From NCBI GenBank assembly GCA_945861315.1, contig CAMAUB010000081.1, positions 1 to 6,357 on the forward strand: a stretch of DNA of 6,357 nucleotides, written 5' to 3'. Shown here in pieces: positions 1-4,326 of the stretch; the stretch's first letter is position 1, and every line of letters starts with the position of its first letter. The DNA comes from Chlamydia trachomatis. GTDB taxonomy: Bacteria; Chlamydiota; Chlamydiia; Chlamydiales; JAAKFR01. A program made the translations under genes and the position numbers. A model generated the notes under the pieces. That model saw nothing but the letters and a program-made list of their open reading frames with translations. It had not been told where the DNA came from and did not search any database.

Positions 1-129
1 AAAATGAGAATTTCGGCCAGCGTGAAAGCTCTCGCGATTGAACGATCGTAAACGACCCAATATTAGAAATATGGGGTTGTTTACGATCGTTCAAGCCCGA
101 GGCTTTGACGCGGCCCAAATTCTCATTTT
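1..129. repeat. Long near-perfect inverted repeat (palindrome, 3-nt loop)
   Basis: Bases 1-64 pair with 68-129 around the loop AGA (65-67). The outer ends are AAAATGAGAATTT and its complement AAATTCTCATTTT, and the best inner block is TTGAACGATCGTAAAC (38-53). By eye there are four or five mismatches, one G.T wobble and two single-base bulges (a19, t30). The left end coincides with the window edge, so the element may extend further. It lies just upstream of the comF-like gene and contains no ORF. The A-run and T-run at the ends would let it act as a bidirectional terminator, but the stem is far longer than an ordinary terminator. A miniature mobile or REP-like element is the alternative. The structure is seen directly; its role is inference. 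Confidence 0.9.
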
Positions 130-155
130 GAGCTTGGATGAGTATATATTAAAAT
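128..155 (+). promoter_or_regulatory. Candidate promoter of the comF-like gene
   Basis: A TTGAGC hexamer (128-133) is followed after 16 bp by TAAAAT (150-155), which would place the start point near 162 and give a leader of about 20 nt. The surroundings are very AT-rich and offer alternatives: TAGTAT (155-160), and TAAAAT (169-174), which would start at about 181 and make the mRNA leaderless but has no good -35 partner. This is a weak, composition-sensitive call. Confidence 0.25.
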
Positions 156-181
156 AGTATCAAATTTTTAAAATTATTACT

Positions 182-808
182 ATGTTTCTTCTTTATCCAC
201 AAACCTGCTGCCACTGTTATCACAACATACTTAAAAAGAACAATTTCTGTAGTGTATGTCAATCGGATTTCACCTTGCTAGATCCAGAGCAACATTGCCC
301 TTACTGCTTTTGTGAAAATAGAGGTATTTGCAATGAATGTATTAATTATAAGAGATTTAGGATAAAGATGGGCGCTGTTTGTAATCATATTGGAGCTGTC
401 AAATCGCATCTTAATTTTGTCAGGAAAGGGATGCAAACAAAAATAGCTAGCTCTCTTTTAAGTGTGCAATTTTTTCGTTTAAAGTGGGAGATCCCTGATT
501 GTATCATCCCCATACCAAGCAGGGGAAATAATGAGTTTATAAAAGTCTTTTCTCGCTCAATTGGAGTACCTTATTATCCAATTCTTAAAGAAGCGAGACG
601 TTGCCTGCCACAGATGCGTATTCCTTGGAAAGAGCGTTATCAACTAGAACAAGGAAAATTTCAGCTCAAAACAAGTGTGGCAGGCAAAAACATACTGCTT
701 GTCGATGATCTATTAGGAACAGGGACAACACTAAGAGTTGCGGCAGAGGTTCTAAAAGAAGCGAATCGGATTTACGCCTTGACGATTAGTAAGTTGTGTT
801 TCCTTTAG
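182..808 (+). CDS. ComF-family protein: cysteine-pair N-terminus plus phosphoribosyltransferase domain
   Basis: This 208-aa protein has the ComF layout. The N-terminus carries four CxxC pairs (C9/C12, C23/C26, C39/C42, C50/C53), a likely zinc-binding region. The C-terminus is a type I phosphoribosyltransferase fold with the PRPP loop VDDLLGTGTT (174-183) after the hydrophobic strand NILLV. The middle segment (about 108-165: IPIPSRG, then RCLPQ and a KERYQLEQG stretch) corresponds to the basic middle region of ComF proteins. In other bacteria ComF supports uptake or processing of transforming DNA; whether it does so here cannot be told. Length is normal for the family. The ATG at 182 lies nine codons before the first cysteine pair and has no Shine-Dalgarno sequence. 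The 3' end overlaps the convergent bactofilin gene by 23 bp. Family membership is fairly sure, function is not. Confidence 0.85.
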   Translation: MFLLYPQTCCHCYHNILKKNNFCSVCQSDFTLLDPEQHCPYCFCENRGICNECINYKRFRIKMGAVCNHIGAVKSHLNFVRKGMQTKIASSLLSVQFFRLKWEIPDCIIPIPSRGNNEFIKVFSRSIGVPYYPILKEARRCLPQMRIPWKERYQLEQGKFQLKTSVAGKNILLVDDLLGTGTTLRVAAEVLKEANRIYALTISKLCFL

Positions 809-1313
809 AAGTAACTTGTACTACACCAATAATTTCAACGCCATCATCCACGCAAAGAGATTTTGCTTTGATGTCTCCTTTTACAGACGCATCGCCGCGC
901 AATTCAAGCTTCTCTTGGACAGTAATATTTCCCTCAACTTCACCCTCTATGATCGCTTCACGTAAGTTGAGATCAGCTTTCACTTTTCCTGTCGGTCCAA
1001 TGATCACTTTTCCTTGAGATAGAAGTTTTCCTTCAAAGGTTCCGTCAATACGAAGTAGACGTTCAAAACTAAGCTCTCCTCGAAATGTAACCCCTTCTCC
1101 AAGTGTTGTTTCTGGATCTTCCTCTTTCACCATTCCTTGAAAATGATGAGGGAGTGTTGATGTTTTGTCATCGTTAGACATAATAGAAGCTGTTGATTGA
1201 CGTGGTGTATCAAAGATGCGTGGTGGAATATCTTGTGGCTCATACTTTGTATAATGAGTAGAGGCCTCTTCCTTATAATCTTCCAGCGGATTTTTTCCCG
1301 GGCGTCGAAACAT
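786..1313 (-). CDS. bacA: Bactofilin (chlamydial BacA-like, CT276-type)
   Basis: The 175-aa product has a polar, probably disordered N-terminus (1-65, rich in P, S, T, E and K) followed by a bactofilin beta-helix domain (about 68-168). The domain shows the short hydrophobic-glycine repeats typical of the family: VTFRGEL, LRIDGTFEGKLLSQGKVIIGPTGKVKA in part, then EGEVEGNITV, LELRGDASVKGDIKA. Bactofilins polymerise without nucleotide into membrane-associated filaments; the C. trachomatis protein BacA forms rings and controls cell size. The gene follows dnaA after a 24-bp gap and has a strong AAAGGA ribosome site, so it is likely cotranscribed with dnaA. The stop codon lies inside the end of the convergent comF-like gene. 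There is no signal peptide or transmembrane segment. The domain call is firm; the BacA symbol rests on family plus gene order. Confidence 0.88.
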   Translation of the reverse strand: MFRRPGKNPLEDYKEEASTHYTKYEPQDIPPRIFDTPRQSTASIMSNDDKTSTLPHHFQGMVKEEDPETTLGEGVTFRGELSFERLLRIDGTFEGKLLSQGKVIIGPTGKVKADLNLREAIIEGEVEGNITVQEKLELRGDASVKGDIKAKSLCVDDGVEIIGVVQVTSKGNTTY

Positions 1314-1320
1314 GATAGTA

Positions 1321-1326
1321 TCCTTT
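1321..1326 (-). promoter_or_regulatory. Ribosome binding site of the bactofilin gene
   Basis: AAAGGA on the minus strand lies 7 nt before the ATG at 1313, inside the 24-bp gap after the dnaA stop codon. It fixes the start and supports translation from a dnaA-bactofilin mRNA. Confidence 0.8.
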
Positions 1327-1337
1327 AGTAAACTCAG

Positions 1338-2684
1338 TTATTTGTCGATATTGCGTCTGCATAGCGCGATCTGACGTCTCAGAGCTTCTTCTTTCTTGAT
1401 TTTATTTTCAATGGTCTTGCAGGCGTGTAAGATTGTTGAGTGCGTCTTACCGAAAGAAGCGCCAATCATCATCAAAGATTCATTGATGAGTTCTTTGGCC
1501 AAATACATTGCAACTTGACGTGCAATAGCAATCTCTTTAGTACGTGATGTGCCTTTTAGATCACTTACACGGACACTAAAAACAGTAGCAACACTCTTCA
1601 AAATATTTTCGACAGAAACTTTTTGCTTCGGCGCTAACTGAAAAAGTTCGGAAAGCGTTTGTTCAACAAGCTCTTCTGTGACACTTTGATTCAAAAGGCG
1701 ACAATGAGCTGTCAATCTGTTGATGGCGCCCTCTAGCTGTCTCACGTTGCTAAAGATATTTTCCGCAATAAAAAAAGCAACTTGATTTGGGATTTTAAGG
1801 CCCTTTTGTTCAGCTTTATGTTGTAATATTGCTACACGTGTTTCAAGATCAGGCACACCAACATGCGCAACTAAACCCCACTCCATGCGAGCAACAATGC
1901 GCTCAGAGAGTTTTAAACCTCCAGGCGGTTTATCAGACGTAATTACAATTTGCTTACTTTGGTTGATCAAGCTTTCAAATGTATTGCAAAATTCCTCTTC
2001 AAAGTTGAGGCGGTTTTGAAGAAACTGGATATCATCCACAAGCAAGACATCAAGTGAACGGTAAAAGCGTTTCATTCGATCAACAGACTTATTACGTAAG
2101 CTATCAACCAGATCATTAATGAAGGCTTCTGTTGTGATACATTGAATACGTAACTTCTTGTGGTGCTCTTTCACATGGTGTCCAATTGCGTGAAGCAAGT
2201 GAGTTTTTCCAAGACCAACACCTCCATGGATGAAAAGAGGGTTGTAGGAGCGACTTGGCCGTGCTGCAATTCCCATCGCAGCAGATTTTACAAACTGATT
2301 TGATGCCCCCTCAATAAAGTTATTAAAATGATAAAATTGATTCAGTTTGAGTTGATACTCTTCTTGTCTTGAAGGTGCAACATCTTGACGAGGCTTTGGA
2401 ACAAATGCTTTCTTATCACTTGACTCACCAATTTCAAAACAAATCGCAGGCTCCCCATCTTCTGTAACGGGCAAAAATGAGCAGAGATCTTTTTTATAGT
2501 TATCGAGTAAATATGCCTTCACAAAGATGTTGGGCACTTCCAAACAGATCTCTTCATTTGTAGAAGAGTCGAGCACTTTAATTGGAGCAAGCCAATTTTC
2601 AAATGCAGTTAATGAGCAACGTTTCTTCACATATTCGAGAAACTGTTGCCATGTATCACGAGTGTCGCAAGTCAGCATAGTCAT
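1338..2684 (-). CDS. dnaA: DnaA replication initiator paralogue (chlamydial DnaA2 type)
   Basis: This 448-aa DnaA shows all family parts. Domain I (about 1-85; [19 protein letters not shown]) mediates self-assembly, followed by a short linker (86-112). Domain III is the AAA+ ATPase with [12 protein letters not shown] (118-129), Walker A GGVGLGKT (154-161), Walker B LLVDDIQ (214-220), the arginine-finger box [12 protein letters not shown] (R262, R266) and sensor 2 [12 protein letters not shown] (313-324). Domain IV (about 352-448) is the DNA-binding helix-turn-helix. DnaA binds DnaA boxes, melts the origin and often represses its own gene. The domain IV signature here is FGKTHSTI (411-418) instead of FGGRDHTTV: one residue shorter and lacking the Arg-Asp pair. 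Chlamydiae encode two DnaA proteins, and the neighbours (SycD-like TPR gene, bactofilin) point to DnaA2. The start may be Met1 or Met3 (MTMLT); neither has a Shine-Dalgarno site. The gene is first in an operon with the bactofilin gene. Confidence 0.95.
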   Translation of the reverse strand: MTMLTCDTRDTWQQFLEYVKKRCSLTAFENWLAPIKVLDSSTNEEICLEVPNIFVKAYLLDNYKKDLCSFLPVTEDGEPAICFEIGESSDKKAFVPKPRQDVAPSRQEEYQLKLNQFYHFNNFIEGASNQFVKSAAMGIAARPSRSYNPLFIHGGVGLGKTHLLHAIGHHVKEHHKKLRIQCITTEAFINDLVDSLRNKSVDRMKRFYRSLDVLLVDDIQFLQNRLNFEEEFCNTFESLINQSKQIVITSDKPPGGLKLSERIVARMEWGLVAHVGVPDLETRVAILQHKAEQKGLKIPNQVAFFIAENIFSNVRQLEGAINRLTAHCRLLNQSVTEELVEQTLSELFQLAPKQKVSVENILKSVATVFSVRVSDLKGTSRTKEIAIARQVAMYLAKELINESLMMIGASFGKTHSTILHACKTIENKIKKEEALRRQIALCRRNIDK

Positions 2685-2703
2685 TATTCGTTAGGGTTTC
2701 GGT

Positions 2704-2712
2704 TGTTGATAA
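2704..2712 (-). promoter_or_regulatory. DnaA-box-like site at the dnaA start point
   Basis: On the minus strand this reads TTATCAACA, which differs from the E. coli consensus TTATCCACA at one position. It overlaps the start point predicted from the -10 box at 2720-2725 (about 2713) and lies in the 5' leader. An identical 9-mer in the opposite orientation occurs at 2821-2829. Its position would suit autorepression by DnaA. Binding is inferred. Confidence 0.45.
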
Positions 2713-2719
2713 GAGGCAG

Positions 2720-2748
2720 AATTTAGCACGCGGTTTGAAACCTTGCAA
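2720..2748 (-). promoter_or_regulatory. Candidate promoter of the dnaA-bactofilin operon
   Basis: On the minus strand TTGCAA (2748-2743) and TAAATT (2725-2720) are separated by exactly 17 bp, and TGC in front of the -10 box gives an extended -10 element. The predicted start near 2713 gives a leader of about 28 nt. The spacer contains a perfect 11-bp palindrome, GGTTTGAAACC (2732-2742), which could be an operator. Each hexamer matches consensus at only 4 of 6 positions. Confidence 0.45.
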
Positions 2749-2776
2749 CGACTTTCTAAACTATTTTTTTTCTAGG

Positions 2777-2905
2777 TTACTAACAGATTTATCGGTCAAT
2801 GAGTTGTGAACAAAAAAAAGTTATCAACACATAACATATTGAAAATGAATGTTGCCAACAAAATAGCCCATAGCCAACAAATTAGTTACGAACAGCTTAT
2901 GAACA
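2777..2905 (+). promoter_or_regulatory. Array of DnaA-box-like 9-mers (TTRNNAACA)
   Basis: Six 9-mers of the form TTRNNAACA lie in the same orientation within 129 bp: TTACTAACA (2777), TTGTGAACA (2804), TTATCAACA (2821), TTGCCAACA (2852), TTACGAACA (2886) and TTATGAACA (2897). A seventh, TAGCCAACA (2871), differs at one fixed position. The first three precede and the rest overlap the 40-codon ORF, falling in different reading frames of it, so protein repetition does not explain them. They share TTAT or TTR at the start and ACA at the end with the DnaA box TTATCCACA, and they lie upstream of a dnaA gene. The array could be an origin, an autoregulatory region or a DnaA titration site. The motif is seen; binding is inference. 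Confidence 0.4.
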
Positions 2906-2967
2906 TTCAAGATTATGAGAAAGATGAGCTAGAATATGATCTTTTGGAGTTAGAATACGACCTTTGA
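2845..2967 (+). CDS. Possible small acidic protein (40 aa), unknown function
   Basis: The frame starts at ATG 2845 and ends at TGA 2965-2967. The first half is polar (MNVANKIAHSQQISYEQ) and the second half is strongly acidic, ending with the hexapeptide ELEYDL given twice (residues 28-33 and 35-40). The two DNA copies (2926-2943 and 2947-2964) differ at three bases, and all three changes are synonymous (CTA/TTA, TAT/TAC, GAT/GAC). That is the pattern expected if the peptide is under selection. There is no Shine-Dalgarno site, as for the other unit-opening genes in this window. It is transcribed away from dnaA. I do not recognise the product. A non-coding origin region remains the alternative. 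Confidence 0.4.
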   Translation: MNVANKIAHSQQISYEQLMNIQDYEKDELEYDLLELEYDL

Positions 2968-3017
2968 TTCTCAATTTTTCTTCAGCACTATAAACTCAAA
3001 GCTCGAGTGATAGGGAG

Positions 3018-3113
3018 ATGTATTACGAGATAAGTCTTGTCGGCAAGAAAAGAACTTTTTTCAAAATTATCATTCCGGATTTAATCGACTATAAAAGAGA
3101 TCTATTAACCTGA
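3018..3113 (+). CDS. Weak 31-codon ORF, unknown
   Basis: The frame reads MYYEISLVGKKRTF and continues as a hydrophobic-basic peptide ending DLLT. GGGAG directly abuts the ATG, too close for a good ribosome site. A TATAAA box at 2989-2994 has a TTGATT partner 19 bp upstream. The amino acid mix is protein-like, but a frame of this length is expected by chance. It could be a remnant of a larger gene. Confidence 0.15.
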   Translation: MYYEISLVGKKRTFFKIIIPDLIDYKRDLLT

Positions 3114-3154
3114 GTTTTGAGGTCGACTCTTCGCATCAGAAAATCTTGGGCATG

Positions 3155-3339
3155 CTCCTCATTATCCTAGAAACGGCGATTCGAGATGGCAAAGTGGTGC
3201 AAGATTTTGATGCAGAATCGCATAGGGCAGGGGACACACATTCCCAAATGGTGAAGGGGTCCCCTGCCCTATGCGATTCTGCATCAAAAGATTGTATCAA
3301 TTTGCCGTCTCCAATCGCCGTTTCTAGGATTATTAGGAG
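3155..3339. repeat. Long inverted repeat with 81-bp arms and 23-nt loop
   Basis: The left arm is 3155-3235 and the right arm 3259-3339. By eye 72 of 81 positions pair, with nothing inserted or deleted. The inner 31 bp are perfect (TTTTGATGCA to GGGCAGGGGAC), as are 18 bp near the outer end (ATCCTAGAAACGGCGATT). Mismatches cluster in the middle of the arms. Weaker pairing (TCTTG with CAAGA) may extend it to about 3144-3348. I see no target-site duplication. The right arm enters the 3' end of the TPR gene and supplies its stop codon. The arms share no sequence with the palindrome at 1-129. It could act as a terminator for the TPR operon or be a non-autonomous mobile element. Confidence 0.92.
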
Positions 3340-3737
3340 TAAGCAAGAAGAAGTGCTTGGGCGTCGTTTGAAAGATAAGGGTCGGCACTACGTTGAAGAC
3401 GATTGGCAATGGCTAAAGCATCATTTTTCTTGCCTATCATTAGAAGAGCTTTGGTTTTGTTGAGTAGGGTTGTTTCATCAGTTGGATCAATCTTAAGTGC
3501 TTCATTGAGAAAATCAAGTGCTTTCTCATTGTTTCCAAGTTGGAGATGGATGGCTCCTAGTGTTTGCTGGTCGTAAAGGCTTTTTGAATCAAGAACAACA
3601 AGAGCTGAAAAAAATGTATGTGCCTGCTCATATCTTCCTTCACGGTAGAAAGAGTAACCTGCATAACGCAACTCTTGTCTCTCTTCTTCACCCCAACCTA
3701 GGATGTCACTCCAGTTACTATCGTCTTCTGCCATCAT
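3333..3737 (-). CDS. TPR protein resembling SycD/LcrH type III secretion chaperones
   Basis: The 134-aa soluble protein has a short acidic N-terminus and about three tetratricopeptide repeats (roughly 23-56, 57-90 and 91-124). The first repeat (YAGYSFYREGRYEQAHTFF, then SALVVLD) closely follows the SycD/LcrH pattern of a short helix, GKYE-A, F-ALxxLD. Small TPR proteins of this kind bind translocators or other type III substrates in the bacterial cytosol. The neighbours suggest the counterpart of C. trachomatis CT274. Translation is coupled to the upstream gene: the stop TAA and start overlap as TAATG. Two ATGs occur in tandem. The ribosome site AAGGA stands 2 nt from the first and 5 nt from the second (3734), so the second (MAEDD) is probably the real start. 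The TAA stop lies within the arm of the inverted repeat. The TPR fold is sure, the chaperone role is inferred. Confidence 0.85.
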   Translation of the reverse strand: MMAEDDSNWSDILGWGEEERQELRYAGYSFYREGRYEQAHTFFSALVVLDSKSLYDQQTLGAIHLQLGNNEKALDFLNEALKIDPTDETTLLNKTKALLMIGKKNDALAIANRLQRSADPYLSNDAQALLLAYS

Positions 3738-4264
3738 TATCCTTGTAAAAATTGTCCTATACGCCCGCGTGCATAGTCGATCAGGTCATTCATATCACGC
3801 ACAGCTCTAACAACATTAACCAGTGTTTGTGGAGCTGAAAGTGTTTGAGAAGAGGGAGGAAGATTAAGATCTTCAAGGTCGAACGTATCGTTATTTGCAG
3901 GTTGTATCTTTTGAACTCCCAACCCTTGTTGGGTCAAGCTTTGCCCAACTTCTTCGATTTTTGCAATATCTGCATCAAGTTTTTCGGATGAGCCAAGACT
4001 GGGAGCTAGTCTATAGGAACCAGAGCGTTGAGCATAAAAATTGTCGGGAGCTTTGACTGCGCTCCAGCAGACTCGTTGGTGTGTTTGCAGGAGCCTGGTT
4101 AATTCGGGATATTTTGGAGCAAGATCAAGAATCCTTGTTTGACCCGCAATGTAGCGAGTCTGCGAAGGTTGCATCTTAAGATCTTTGCTCCACTTTTCAA
4201 AGTCATCTTGCCGATGAGCGTATGACTTGTGAACATCAAGGTCTATCTTTCCGAATTCTGCCAT
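3737..4264 (-). CDS. Conserved hypothetical protein, CT273-like by position
   Basis: The 175-aa product is soluble and mainly helical in character. It has no signal peptide, no membrane segment and only one cysteine (in QRVCW). The N-terminal half is charged (MAEFGKIDLD, then HRQDDFEKWSKDLKM). Residues about 125-145 form a polar linker (PANNDTFDLEDLNLPPSSQ) before a C-terminal helix (about 146-172, VNVVRAVRDMNDLIDYARGR). I recognise no catalytic motif. The gene opens a two-gene unit and overlaps the TPR gene by one base, so the two products may act together, for instance as a client or partner of the TPR protein. The link to C. trachomatis CT273 rests on gene order. The ATG is 6 nt downstream of a strong -10 box and has no Shine-Dalgarno site, so a leaderless mRNA is predicted. 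Confidence 0.8.
   Translation of the reverse strand: MAEFGKIDLDVHKSYAHRQDDFEKWSKDLKMQPSQTRYIAGQTRILDLAPKYPELTRLLQTHQRVCWSAVKAPDNFYAQRSGSYRLAPSLGSSEKLDADIAKIEEVGQSLTQQGLGVQKIQPANNDTFDLEDLNLPPSSQTLSAPQTLVNVVRAVRDMNDLIDYARGRIGQFLQG
3740..3744 (-). promoter_or_regulatory. Ribosome binding site of the TPR gene
   Basis: AAGGA on the minus strand overlaps the last codons of the upstream gene. Its spacing (2 nt to the ATG at 3737, 5 nt to the ATG at 3734) favours the second ATG as start. Confidence 0.7.
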
Positions 4265-4270
4265 AAAATC

Positions 4271-4299
4271 ATTTTACTCTATGAAGTGTTTGCTATCAA
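4271..4299 (-). promoter_or_regulatory. Promoter of the minus-strand TPR operon, predicted leaderless
   Basis: TTGATA (4299-4294) and TAAAAT (4276-4271) match consensus at 5 of 6 positions each, with a 17-bp spacer. Counting 7 nt from the -10 box puts the start at 4264, the A of the start codon. Its -35 box overlaps that of the divergent aroB promoter. Confidence 0.6.
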
Positions 4300-4318
4300 T
4301 TTCAATCAAGCTTAAAAT
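4290..4318 (+). promoter_or_regulatory. Promoter of aroB-aroDE, predicted near-leaderless
   Basis: TTGCTA (4290-4295) and TAAAAT (4313-4318) are separated by 17 bp. The predicted start is about 4325, two nucleotides before the aroB ATG at 4327. It shares bases 4294-4295 with the -35 box of the opposing promoter, so the two polymerases should compete or be controlled together. Confidence 0.5.
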
Positions 4319-4326
4319 CTTTTTAT

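Larger units (their letters stand above)
2685..3332. other. 648-bp region between dnaA and the TPR gene
   Basis: This stretch carries no gene of ordinary length. It holds the dnaA promoter (2720-2748), a DnaA-box-like 9-mer at 2704, an AT-rich tract with an 8-T run (2764-2771), the TTRNNAACA array (2777-2905), a 40-codon ORF (2845-2967), a weak 31-codon ORF (3018-3113) and most of the second long inverted repeat (3155-3339). Between 3114 and 3154 I see nothing. In C. trachomatis, as I recall, the corresponding genes are adjacent, so this gap may be specific to this lineage. Confidence 0.6.

Noticed and set aside
796..1017. Plus-strand open frame of 73 codons
   Set aside because: It is antisense to the bactofilin gene, has a Ser/Thr/Pro-rich composition typical of a shadow frame, and shows no recognisable motif.
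3048..3062. Small hairpin GAAAAG/CTTTTTTC as a rho-independent terminator
   Set aside because: The stem is short and has almost no G+C, so it would be unstable; the pairing is what AT-rich DNA gives by chance.
2685..3332. tRNA or other structured RNA gene
   Set aside because: I found no cloverleaf arms, TTCRA-type T-loop or other familiar RNA core in this region on either strand.
3155..3339. CRISPR or direct-repeat array
   Set aside because: The two copies are inverted and occur once each; there are no regularly spaced direct repeats.
3146..3463. Plus-strand open frame of 105 codons
   Set aside because: It runs through both arms of the inverted repeat and then antisense to the TPR gene; it has no independent support.
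3518..3748. Plus-strand open frame of 76 codons
   Set aside because: It is antisense to the TPR gene, which has clear repeats and a ribosome site.
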